From contig JAHKBC010000144.1 of assembly GCA_018825725.1 (NCBI GenBank), positions 1 to 9,753 on the forward strand: a DNA stretch of 9,753 nucleotides, given 5' to 3'. This stretch comes from Candidatus Omnitrophota bacterium (GTDB lineage Bacteria > Omnitrophota > Gorgyraeia > Gygaellales > Profunditerraquicolaceae). Below are positions 1-5,946 of the stretch, in pieces. Position 1 is the first letter of the stretch, and every line of letters begins with the position of its first letter. The position numbers were made by a program, and so were the translations under genes. Below the pieces are notes generated by a model. The model ran no database searches. It was not told the DNA's origin and saw only the letters and a program-made list of their open reading frames with translations.

Positions 1-4
1 GGTA

Positions 5-33
5 ATTATATATGCAATATCTCGCTATACCAA
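5..33 (-). promoter_or_regulatory. Sigma70-type promoter for a gene beyond the left edge
   Basis: Read on the minus strand, TTGGTA (28-33) is followed after exactly 17 bases by a consensus TATAAT (5-10). It lies downstream of the CNNM/CBS stop and points out of the window, so its gene is not visible. The 64 bases at 3-66 resemble the GMP synthase promoter region at 4241-4304. Both carry AATATTC directly before the -35, and both have a CTCT-ending block 15 bases further upstream. Confidence 0.65.
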
Positions 34-113
34 GAATATTGTTGATTCAGAGAATTAATTCCTCACTAATTCTGTCTTATTTGTCAAACTTTTATACATT
101 CAAAATTATAATT

Positions 114-1112
114 TCATTTTGAATCTGTTTTAACTTTGAAAGCAGACTCCTTTTCATCATAAATCTCACCAAAAAGTTCTTCGAGCACATCTTCCATAGT
201 TAAAACTCCCATATTTTGCCCTCTCCTATTCTGAACAATAAAAAGATGCTGATGGTAAGCCTGAAACTTCTCTAAAAGCTTATCTGCCTTTTCATTCTCA
301 TCTACAGATATGGGTCTGGACATAAAATCTTGTACTTTTACTTCGTAATTATCTTTGGCGATTTCTCTTAACAGAACTCTTTGTTGACATATTCCCACTA
401 TATCGGAGATGTCCTTTCCATAAACAACGATTCTACTGTATGGTGAATTAACTATCATTTCTCTAACTTCAGAAAGTGACTTATCGGCTTGAAGAGCATA
501 TATATCTTCTATTGGCTTCAACATTTGGAATGCCTTTAAGTCGTTGAGCTTAAATACTCTGTTACACAAAGTTTCCTCATCAGTCTCAACTGTGCCTGCC
601 ACCCTACCTAATTGAAGCATAATCTTTATCTCTTCTTCGGTTACTTTTGGTAGTTTAGATTTCCTTTTAAAGGGATTGGTGACTAAAACTAAAATTCCAA
701 TCAGCGGCCTAAACAACAACATCAAGCCCTGCAGTGGCTTTGCGCTTGCTAAAGAAACTTCAACTTTGTAATGCTCGCCAATAGTCTTGGGTATTACTTC
801 AGAGATAATTATGATGGCAAAGGTGATAACCGCAGAAGTAATACCTAACCAACGGCTGCCGAATAAGTAAGTTACTCGCTGACCAACAAATATCGAACCA
901 ATTATATTAATACTGTTATTAAGGATAACGATTGTAACAACAGCCGAAGGAATATTCTCTTTAATAGAAAGGAGTGTTTTTGAAGCTTTGCGCTTTTGTT
1001 CAAATAAGATCCTTGCTTTTATCAGTGGAAGACTTAAAATGGCTGCTTCTACCATAGAGCAGATACCAGAAAGAAAAAGTATGCTTATCACTAATATTAT
1101 CAGCGTTAACAT
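114..1112 (-). CDS. CNNM/CorB-type DUF21 + CBS-pair membrane protein
   Basis: This 332-residue protein has the architecture of the CNNM/CorB (formerly HlyC/CorC) family, which is linked to magnesium and other divalent-cation transport. Hydrophobic DUF21 segments fill roughly residues 1-150, including SGICSMVEAAILSLP near the N-terminus and ISEVIPKTIGEHY around residue 105, a signature of the family. A CBS pair follows at about 200-320 (SRIVVYGKD, then HLFIVQNRRGQNMGVLTMED). The chain stops soon after the second CBS, so the C-terminal transporter-associated CorC_HlyC domain found in many relatives is absent. It is the last gene of a corA - lapA-like - CNNM unit, 21 bases after the lapA-like stop. 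No convincing ribosome binding site precedes the ATG. Family is clear; the transported ion and direction are inferred. Confidence 0.9.
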   Translation of the reverse strand: MLTLIILVISILFLSGICSMVEAAILSLPLIKARILFEQKRKASKTLLSIKENIPSAVVTIVILNNSINIIGSIFVGQRVTYLFGSRWLGITSAVITFAIIIISEVIPKTIGEHYKVEVSLASAKPLQGLMLLFRPLIGILVLVTNPFKRKSKLPKVTEEEIKIMLQLGRVAGTVETDEETLCNRVFKLNDLKAFQMLKPIEDIYALQADKSLSEVREMIVNSPYSRIVVYGKDISDIVGICQQRVLLREIAKDNYEVKVQDFMSRPISVDENEKADKLLEKFQAYHQHLFIVQNRRGQNMGVLTMEDVLEELFGEIYDEKESAFKVKTDSK

Positions 1113-1133
1113 AAGGTAATATTTACTTTAATC

Positions 1134-1325
1134 TTAACCTCTCTTAATCAGGGGGATTATCCATCCAATAATCATACCTATGAAAAGTGTCGAGAATATC
1201 ACGATAGCCCTGCTCGTCTGAAATGACCAGAATAAAAATTGAATCTTAACAATTTCATAATTCTGCACAGTAAAAATTACTAAAAGTAACAACAATATCA
1301 GAACAAGTATCCATTTCCAATTCAT
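1134..1325 (-). CDS. LapA-domain (DUF1049) small membrane protein
   Basis: This 63-residue protein has two predicted transmembrane helices: residues about 4-20, and about 38-60 ending in a basic KRG tail. Between them lies the family-typical QNYEIVKIQFLFWSFQTS stretch, resembling QN...V.v.FLfW of LapA/DUF1049 proteins. A GAGGTG Shine-Dalgarno sequence sits five bases before the ATG, supporting this start. It lies 21 bases after corA and 21 bases before the CNNM gene, so it is almost certainly co-transcribed with both. LapA-type proteins in enterobacteria take part in lipopolysaccharide assembly control. The domain is widespread and its role here is unknown; the operon position hints at a membrane role alongside cation transport. 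Confidence 0.82.
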   Translation of the reverse strand: MNWKWILVLILLLLLVIFTVQNYEIVKIQFLFWSFQTSRAIVIFSTLFIGMIIGWIIPLIKRG

Positions 1326-1346
1326 TTATACACCTCGCATTATATC

Positions 1347-2429
1347 TTAAAACCACCGTTTCCTTTTAAAATAAATTACCATCGCCAATGTCACAAAAAA
1401 CATCACGACCCATGCAAATATATAGCCAAACGGCCAAGTAAGTTCAGGCATATTGAGCTTTGAAACACTGGGATCAAAATTCATTCCATATATTCCCGCA
1501 ACAAATGTTAGGGGAATAAATATTGTCGCGATAATTGTAAGAACTTTCATTACCTCGTTCATCTTATTGCTTATGCTGGACATATAAATATCAAGCATTC
1601 CCGAAACCATATCCCGCAAAGATTCTATAGTGTCAATAACCTGAATAGTATGGTCGTATAGATCCCGCATATATACTGTTGTAGAATCCTGAAGCAAATC
1701 CGACTCTGTTCTTTGCAGCCCGCTGATGATCTCTCTCAATGGCCATACGGATTTACGCAAGAATATAATATCTCTTTTTAAGTTTTGAATTGTCTGTAAT
1801 TTCTCAGTGCTCGGGTTAGCTACTAATTCGTCTTCCATGTTTGCAATTTGTTCACCCAGTTTCTCCAGTATTATAAAATAATTATCCACAACAGCATCCA
1901 CTAAAGCATAGGCAAGATAATCCGCTCCGCTTTTTCTTATGCGCCCCTTATTATCTCTGATCCTTGCTCTAATAGGATTGAATACGTCTCCCTCTTGCTC
2001 CTGAAACGAAATAACGAAATTTGTCCCGAAAACAAGGCTCACCTGTTCGGCTTTCGTCTCATTGTCTTTTTCGTCAAAATATAACATATTCAAAACAACG
2101 AAGATATATTTGCCTGACTCCTCAAATTTTGGGCGTTGCGAAGTATTCGCTATATCTTCGAGAATAAGATGATGGATGCCAAAATAGTTGCCAATTTTGC
2201 TTATAATGTCTGTGTCGTGAAGACCATCGATATTTATCCATGTTATTGTAGGGGATTCTTTAAATGGAAAACATTCCTCCACATTTTTTACTTCTTTCTC
2301 CTGGAAATTCTTTTCATCATAATCAATAATAGATATACGGGGCTTCTCAATTTTCTTTTCACCTACATAGATAATGCTGCCGGGAGCTTGACCAATGGTT
2401 TTTGCTGCCTTCTTAATAAATTTTGACAT
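1347..2429 (-). CDS. corA: CorA family magnesium/cobalt transporter
   Basis: This 360-residue protein has normal CorA length. It has a large N-terminal cytoplasmic domain (about 1-295) and two C-terminal transmembrane helices (about 295-314 and 334-354). The CorA signature YGMN lies at the end of the first helix (GMN at residues 315-317, in [12 protein letters not shown]). The basic KRKRWF tail is typical. CorA forms a pentameric inner-membrane channel that admits Mg2+ and is gated by cytoplasmic Mg2+. A near-perfect AGGAGGTGAT (2433-2442) precedes the ATG, fixing the start. It heads the corA - lapA-like - CNNM operon. A second corA at the right edge shares a 99-bp identical segment with it (1420-1518). 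Confidence 0.96.
   Translation of the reverse strand: MSKFIKKAAKTIGQAPGSIIYVGEKKIEKPRISIIDYDEKNFQEKEVKNVEECFPFKESPTITWINIDGLHDTDIISKIGNYFGIHHLILEDIANTSQRPKFEESGKYIFVVLNMLYFDEKDNETKAEQVSLVFGTNFVISFQEQEGDVFNPIRARIRDNKGRIRKSGADYLAYALVDAVVDNYFIILEKLGEQIANMEDELVANPSTEKLQTIQNLKRDIIFLRKSVWPLREIISGLQRTESDLLQDSTTVYMRDLYDHTIQVIDTIESLRDMVSGMLDIYMSSISNKMNEVMKVLTIIATIFIPLTFVAGIYGMNFDPSVSKLNMPELTWPFGYIFAWVVMFFVTLAMVIYFKRKRWF
1420..1518 (-). repeat. 99-bp segment identical to the second corA
   Basis: Bases 1420-1518 are identical to 9655-9753, including all synonymous positions. They encode the end of the first transmembrane helix, the GMN motif, the loop and the start of the second helix. Identity stops abruptly on the C-terminal side. 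The other boundary cannot be seen because the second copy runs off the window. Confidence 0.95.
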
Positions 2430-2432
2430 ATC

Positions 2433-2499
2433 ATCACCTCCTATAACAAATTATCCATATTTTCTCCCTTTCCTGTGCAGAATTCATACCAGGAAAAGC
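2433..2499 (-). promoter_or_regulatory. corA 5' leader with strong RBS and an inverted repeat
   Basis: Between the terminator and the corA ATG are a full-strength ribosome binding site (2433-2442) and a 7-bp inverted repeat, TTTCCTG/CAGGAAA on the minus strand (2490-2496 and 2469-2475), with a 14-base spacer. I see no consensus promoter here. The inverted repeat could be an operator or a leader hairpin; the sequence does not say which. Confidence 0.4.
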
Positions 2500-2537
2500 A
2501 AAAAAACCTTCGCCGGCCGCCTGCCAATGAAGGTTTT
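2500..2537 (-). terminator. Intrinsic terminator upstream of corA
   Basis: A 9-bp stem AAAACCTTC/GAAGGTTTT (arms 2529-2537 and 2503-2511) has a GC-rich loop holding a small inner GGC/GCC stem. On the minus strand it is followed by seven T residues (2500-2506). It would stop minus-strand transcripts entering from the right before corA. The plus strand also gives a short T run after the stem, so it may work in both directions. Confidence 0.75.
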
Positions 2538-2947
2538 ATCAAACGAGATAGCAATTCCAACCTGATCAGACTGCCATATTACAAGCATCTATATATAATA
2601 AAGTATTATACCACTGATCTATCGATACGATAAGCATAAACCACGCCAAAAATAAAAGGTTACGGTTCAGTTGAAAGTGATATTTATGGATATTTCCCGT
2701 AAGGGCGCCCAGAAGGGTTTCACCATAAAAGCACTCTCTGCAAACACGTCTAGCAAAATTTGAGAGGTCTTTCCTCGCCAAATTGCAGCAAATTATACGA
2801 TAAAACTCACCTCTCTACCTGTTTATAAAAAGCTGTTTACAAAGAGAGGTTTTGGCCTATTTTGGCGATTAAGTGGCGCTATTCAGAGAGGCTTTTAAAA
2901 CAGCTTGCTGTGCGGATATGATCGGAATGCGGCCAATAAACGCAATG
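2538..2947. other. Intergenic stretch without a recognisable gene
   Basis: This stretch lies between the corA terminator and repeat R1. The minus strand contains an open frame (2566-2781) that begins with TTG, has no ribosome binding site and matches no family I know, so I do not call it a gene. Visible structure includes a compound hairpin at 2757-2784 (AATTTG/CAAATT enclosing GAGG/CCTC). ACCTCTCT/AGAGAGGT inverted repeats lie around 2810-2850. There are two isolated TATAAT boxes on the minus strand (2605-2610 and 2792-2797) without good -35 partners. The stretch could encode a small RNA ending at the terminator 2500-2537, or be decayed sequence. Confidence 0.35.
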
Positions 2948-3103
2948 CCCTAACTCCTAGGGACATCGCCAGATAAAAAGGCCTACAACCGCTTGTGCGA
3001 TCATAGGCCTTAAACTCTCCAATTCTACGAGGAGAAGGATATTTATCTCCTCGCTTCGCTCGGAGTAAATTTCCGACAACTAATAGAGGGAAATTTATGG
3101 GGT
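2948..3103 (-). repeat. 156-bp structured repeat, copy R1
   Basis: It has exactly the same length as R2 (5947-6102) and aligns without gaps. Bases 3025-3103 differ from R2 at a single position, while the 2948-3024 part is much more diverged but keeps its pairing. In minus-strand order the elements are: a 9-bp stem TAAATTTCC/GGAAATTTA; a CTCC segment; an 8-bp stem CGAGGAGA/TCTCCTCG; a GGAGA segment; a terminator-like hairpin; and a CCCTA/TAGGG palindrome. It sits 57 bases after the GMP synthase stop and is probably part of that gene's 3' untranslated region. I see no coding capacity. Confidence 0.85.
2974..3011 (-). terminator. Terminator-like hairpin in repeat R1
   Basis: Read on the minus strand, AAGGCCTA (3004-3011) pairs perfectly with TAGGCCTT (2978-2985) and is followed by a T run (about 2975-2979, TTTTTATC). 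A small CGC/GCG apical stem may form inside. It probably ends the GMP synthase transcript. The equivalent hairpin in R2 has a C-G pair where this one has G-C. Confidence 0.7.
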
Positions 3104-3104
3104 T

Positions 3105-3135
3105 CCTCTCGTATCAGCCGAGGGGAAACCTCTCT
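3105..3135 (-). repeat. 31-bp direct repeat, downstream copy (A)
   Basis: It matches 4159-4189 at 30 of 31 bases and in the same orientation, so the GMP synthase gene is bracketed by the pair. On the minus strand it reads AGAGAGGTTTCCCC, CTCGGCT, then ATACGAGAGG, and with its flank can fold as an imperfect hairpin (CTCG/CGAG plus neighbouring pairs). It directly abuts repeat R1. Confidence 0.85.
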
Positions 3136-3159
3136 TTACTTACGTGGCTTATCTTAATT

Positions 3160-4128
3160 TTATATTGCTTCCATAGTCGAAGGTGGCTTGGTAGCAATGT
3201 TATACGTAACACTTACTACGCCCGGCAGCTCTGAGACGATCCGACTAGCCAATTCCTCCAAGATGCTGAAATCAAGGCGAGTAGGCCGTGCCTGCCGCGC
3301 ATCAATACTATCCCAACAGCGAATTTCTATCTGCTGGCCGAACTCCCTCTTGTTCTCACGCATTCCGGTAACGCGGTCATTATGGAGTATCGCCATATAC
3401 TGAAATGCCTTTACCGAAGCCAGCTCCTCTTCAAGAATGGAGGTGGCTTTACGAACCAAGGCAATACGTTCCCTCGTCACTTCTCCGATTACGCGCGCAG
3501 CAAGCGCGGGCCCTGGGAAAGGCATACGTTTAAAAATACCCAAAGGTAATCCGGTAGCTTCAGCAACCTTTCGTACCCCGTCTTTCCTCAACTGCACCAG
3601 CGGCTCAATAATTTTATATCCGAATGCCTCCTGTGGATCAATGCCTAGCTGCTCAAAAACATTATGCTGACGTTTAATCCTGGCTACCGTTTCATCTATA
3701 TCCGTAAGGATTGTCCCCTGTAGGAGATACTTCGCCTCGCTCTTTTTCACTAATCTACCAAAAACCTCTTTGTAAAATGTCTGGGTGATCGCCTCACGCT
3801 TAGCTTCGGGGTCAGTAATACCTTGAAGGGCATCGAAGAATTCATTCTGCGCGTCAATTATTTCCACGTTCACTCCGAGCTTCTTGAAGACAGAGACTAT
3901 TTGCTGCGACTCGCCTTCACGCATAATCCCGTTATCAATAAAATAGCTCTTTAACCGCTCTTTCAGCGCCATATGCCCGAGCATAGTTACCGCGGAAGAA
4001 TCTACTCCGCCGGAAAGGGCATTGATCGCAACGCCACTGCCCACAATCTGTGAAATTTCCGCAGCCTTTTCTTTGATAAATTCCTTGGTGTCAAGGCTGG
4101 CTGCGCTGATTTCTTTTACCGGTGACAT
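3160..4128 (-). CDS. guaA: Stand-alone GMP synthase ATP-PPase subunit (GuaA C-terminal half)
   Basis: The 322-residue product matches the ATP-pyrophosphatase plus C-terminal dimerisation half of GMP synthase, which adenylates XMP before amination to GMP. The P-loop SGGVDSS is at residues 39-45. QGT...D..E...IK..HNV, the PFPGPALAARVIGEVT block and a C-terminal KPPST (about 314-318, phosphate-binding in the family) are all visible. The N-terminal glutamine amidotransferase domain is absent, as in archaeal two-subunit enzymes, and no partner gene is in the window. The C-terminal part is divergent from standard GuaA. AAGGAGGT (4133-4140) sits four bases before the ATG at 4128. The frame stays open for 23 more codons, but these fall in the leader and its repeat, so I reject that start. 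It has its own promoter (4243-4271) and a terminator in R1. Confidence 0.85.
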   Translation of the reverse strand: MSPVKEISAASLDTKEFIKEKAAEISQIVGSGVAINALSGGVDSSAVTMLGHMALKERLKSYFIDNGIMREGESQQIVSVFKKLGVNVEIIDAQNEFFDALQGITDPEAKREAITQTFYKEVFGRLVKKSEAKYLLQGTILTDIDETVARIKRQHNVFEQLGIDPQEAFGYKIIEPLVQLRKDGVRKVAEATGLPLGIFKRMPFPGPALAARVIGEVTRERIALVRKATSILEEELASVKAFQYMAILHNDRVTGMRENKREFGQQIEIRCWDSIDARQARPTRLDFSILEELASRIVSELPGVVSVTYNIATKPPSTMEAI

Positions 4129-4158
4129 CTTTACCTCCTTAATATGAGAAATGGGATC

Positions 4159-4189
4159 CCTCTCGTATGAGCCGAGGGGAAACCTCTCT
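4159..4189 (-). repeat. 31-bp direct repeat, upstream copy (B)
   Basis: This near-identical partner of 3105-3135 lies in the GMP synthase leader between promoter and ribosome binding site. It would be transcribed as part of the 5' untranslated region. It can form an imperfect hairpin about 20 bases upstream of the Shine-Dalgarno sequence. Confidence 0.85.
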
Positions 4190-4212
4190 GTTTCCAAATA
4201 ATGCTTATATAA

Positions 4213-4301
4213 AGGAATTACCTCTCTGAATTTGATAAGTTAATTATAGGTGAAAAACTTCGATATATCAAGAATATTCTGGTTTTAGAGAGGTATTTCC
4301 T
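4213..4301. repeat. 15-bp inverted repeat bracketing the guaA promoter
   Basis: The arms AGGAATTACCTCTCT (4213-4227) and AGAGAGGTATTTCCT (4287-4301) are complementary at 14 of 15 positions. They are separated by 59 bases that contain the whole core promoter. Each arm is itself partly palindromic (AGG...CCT). Related AGAGAGG motifs recur around 2760-2890 and at 49-66. Confidence 0.75.
4243..4271 (-). promoter_or_regulatory. Sigma70-type promoter of the GMP synthase gene
   Basis: On the minus strand, TTGATA (4266-4271) is followed after 17 bases by a perfect TATAAT (4243-4248). Predicted transcription starts near 4236, giving a leader of about 108 bases that contains one inverted-repeat arm and direct repeat copy B. 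This separates the gene from the upstream pseudouridine synthase as its own transcript. Confidence 0.85.
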
Positions 4302-4397
4302 CGCGTAATATGTCCGTTTTGTCCGGTAATTTCTGGCTCGAATTTACGTAACTCTTTGAAGGTGCCGTATGCAGCGCCTCCTCAATACCCAGGCCGT

Positions 4398-5114
4398 TTA
4401 TATGGAGTTGATCTCCTCTGAGGTCAGATAACGGAACTGGCCGGGCTGCATATCCCCAAGCGTCAAAGAACCGAAAGCAACACGTTTAAGCTGCGTTACT
4501 TCATGTCCTATAGATTCAAACATCCTGCGAATTTCCCGGTTTTTTCCTTCAATCAATTCCACAATCAAGTGTGACTCTTTATTGCTGGATTTACGCAGAG
4601 TTAGTGTTAATGGCTTTAAGAATTCCCCCCGGTCCCAAATCCCCCCAATAAGTTGTTGAACTTCTTCGCCAGAGACCTTCCCCTTAACAGACACTATGTA
4701 GGTTCTCCTGATAGCATTACCAGGATCAGTCAAATAAGCAGAAAAACTCGTATCATTGGTCAAGAGCAATAACCCGGTAGTCGCCATATCCAGACGACCA
4801 ACAGGATGAAGAGATTGCAGTTCATCAGGCAATAGGCCAAAAATCGTCCGCCGGCCATGCTCATCGGATCTGGTAGTGACAACGGATCCGGGTTTATACA
4901 GCAAAATTGTCTTCCAGCTCTTTCTGTATACTTCTTTTCCGTCTAAAGCAATCTTATCTATCCCCGGGTTAACCAGATAAAGAGGATTCTTAACCGTCTT
5001 ACCATTAACCTCAAGCCGTCCCTCCAGAATCCATCTCCGAGTCTGACTACGACTTGCCAAACCCAATTTCGACAAGGCGCGCTCTAAAACAAATTTACCT
5101 GTATTCTTCGTCAT
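4398..5114 (-). CDS. rluB: RsuA/RluB-family rRNA pseudouridine synthase
   Basis: The 238-residue product has an N-terminal S4 RNA-binding domain (about 9-55, with LGLASRSQTRRWILEGRLEVNG). The catalytic domain follows, with the family motif GRLDMATTGLLLL; Asp109 is the predicted catalytic aspartate. The closing motif GKNREIRRMFESIGHEV and the length fit the RsuA/RluB/RluE/RluF group. These enzymes isomerise a specific uridine in rRNA; RluB acts on a helix near the 23S peptidyl-transferase centre. Which member this is cannot be settled from sequence alone, though an S4-bearing protein of this size in a non-enterobacterium is most often RluB-like. The ATG has only a weak upstream purine stretch (AAAGTGG). 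I see no clear promoter or terminator. Confidence 0.92.
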   Translation of the reverse strand: MTKNTGKFVLERALSKLGLASRSQTRRWILEGRLEVNGKTVKNPLYLVNPGIDKIALDGKEVYRKSWKTILLYKPGSVVTTRSDEHGRRTIFGLLPDELQSLHPVGRLDMATTGLLLLTNDTSFSAYLTDPGNAIRRTYIVSVKGKVSGEEVQQLIGGIWDRGEFLKPLTLTLRKSSNKESHLIVELIEGKNREIRRMFESIGHEVTQLKRVAFGSLTLGDMQPGQFRYLTSEEINSI

Positions 5115-5329
5115 AGTACCACTTTACACCATGGAAAGACGGAGCATTTGGCGATCCTTATTCCGGATAAAATTTAATGCCAGAAGATTGCAGGATTGAC
5201 CTTCGCGGACCGCTTTATATTGGCGGACTTTTTACTCATTATGGCCGACATATGAAATTTCGTCAAAAAGCAGGCATATGCCGAAAGAGATTTTAATTTT
5301 GAAATTCGAAATCAATTAAATTCATAAAT

Positions 5330-5561
5330 TTAGTATACATCCTTAAAAGCATGCCCACAAGAAGAAATCAGCACAAATGCGCTTTCCTCATAAGAGGACG
5401 GCTTCTCTGTAAACGGAAAAACAGAAAAAGACTATTAATCATATCCGATCCTGAGAGAGTATATCTATCGCCTGAAGAGCAACTTTCTTTATCTCTTATT
5501 TTTCTCTGCCATGAAAACTCTTGACCGACCGATCAAAGGAAGATTTGAATTCAAATCTCAT
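5330..5561 (-). pseudogene. Decayed RelE-like toxin gene
   Basis: An ATG at 5561 overlaps the antitoxin stop as ATGA, with GAGG four bases upstream. The translation begins MRFEFKSSFDRSVKSF and continues HGREK, then meets TAA at codon 22. Beyond it, EIKKVALQAIDILSQDR continues in frame before further stops. The start aligns with the intact toxin at 6170-6451 (SSFDRSVKSF against PSFERSLKKL). After a frameshift another frame reads FVLISSCGHAFKDVY and stops at 5330, resembling the GH..KDVY ending of RelE proteins. The 232-bp span is close to a full toxin gene but is not a multiple of three. The middle is not recognisable. The N-terminal match is good; the C-terminal match is suggestive. Confidence 0.65.
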
Positions 5562-5821
5562 AATGCCTCAATATGCTTTTTGGCTCTTTTGGCGCTTTTG
5601 TAGACCTTACCTTTGGCTAAAACTAACTTCTCAATTTTCGCCCATTCACTGGCAGTATAAGGCGATTCTGCGGTGACTTTACATGGAAGCAAAAATACTC
5701 CCTCCTTACTTAAACCAAAAGCTAAAGAGGAACCTGTATCTACATGCAGAAGCTTCCTTATTCGGTTAGGTATAGTAACCTGGCCTTTTGAGGTAATTTT
5801 AGCGGTTTCGATAACAGTCAT
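5558..5821 (-). CDS. AbrB/SpoVT-type antitoxin (toxin partner decayed)
   Basis: The 87-residue product opens with the swapped-hairpin AbrB DNA-binding motif (TAKITSKGQVTIPNRIRKLL, about residues 5-24). A lysine-rich tail follows (KVYKSAKRAKKHIEAL) of the kind that binds a toxin. I chose the ATG at 5821 because it gives the usual N-terminus and has GGAG eight bases upstream; an ATG at 5863 would add 14 atypical residues. It is transcribed from its own promoter (5909-5937). Its C-terminal region is related to the second antitoxin (6451-6714), which has the same length. The overlapping toxin frame is broken, so this is an orphan antitoxin, possibly kept as a regulator or to neutralise related toxins. 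Confidence 0.88.
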   Translation of the reverse strand: MTVIETAKITSKGQVTIPNRIRKLLHVDTGSSLAFGLSKEGVFLLPCKVTAESPYTASEWAKIEKLVLAKGKVYKSAKRAKKHIEAL

Positions 5822-5878
5822 TTTAATCGCTCCGTTCATAACAGTGAACACCTGCCTATCCAATAAAGCAATGTGTCA

Positions 5879-5903
5879 TTACTTCCTTACATTCTTACTT
5901 ACA
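5879..5903 (-). promoter_or_regulatory. Direct-repeat operator candidate of the orphan antitoxin
   Basis: Two imperfect copies lie side by side, reading on the minus strand TGTAAGTAAGAA and TGTAAGGAAGTAA. They begin around the predicted transcription start. This is a plausible place for the AbrB-type protein to repress its own promoter; binding is inferred. Confidence 0.45.
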
Positions 5904-5908
5904 ATAAA

Positions 5909-5937
5909 AGTATATGCTATTGATAACGCTTTGTCAA
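5909..5937 (-). promoter_or_regulatory. Sigma70-type promoter of the orphan antitoxin
   Basis: On the minus strand, a perfect TTGACA (5932-5937) and TATACT (5909-5914) are separated by 17 bases. Transcription should start near 5902. It begins only a few bases after the end of repeat R2, whose terminator insulates it from the upstream toxin-antitoxin operon. Confidence 0.88.
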
Positions 5938-5946
5938 GAAAATTAT

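Noticed and set aside
98..124. Terminator after the CNNM/CBS gene
   Set aside because: The 9-bp stem is almost entirely AT, overlaps the stop codon and lacks a T run on the minus strand.
2566..2781. 71-codon open frame on the minus strand
   Set aside because: It starts with TTG, has no ribosome binding site, resembles no family I know, and its start lies inside a hairpin; kept only as an unassigned stretch.
4159..4189. preQ1 or purine riboswitch in the guaA leader
   Set aside because: AGAGGTT...CCCTC looks superficially similar to a preQ1 aptamer, but the A-rich tail and other conserved positions are missing, and the same sequence also occurs after the gene.
4129..4197. Longer N-terminus for the GMP synthase subunit (23 extra residues)
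   Set aside because: The extra codons come from the leader and direct repeat copy B, while the ATG at 4128 has a consensus ribosome binding site four bases away.
5115..5329. Promoter or RNA gene upstream of the pseudouridine synthase
   Set aside because: GCGGAC repeats and a GGCATATGCC palindrome are present, but no promoter with acceptable spacing or stable structure could be supported.
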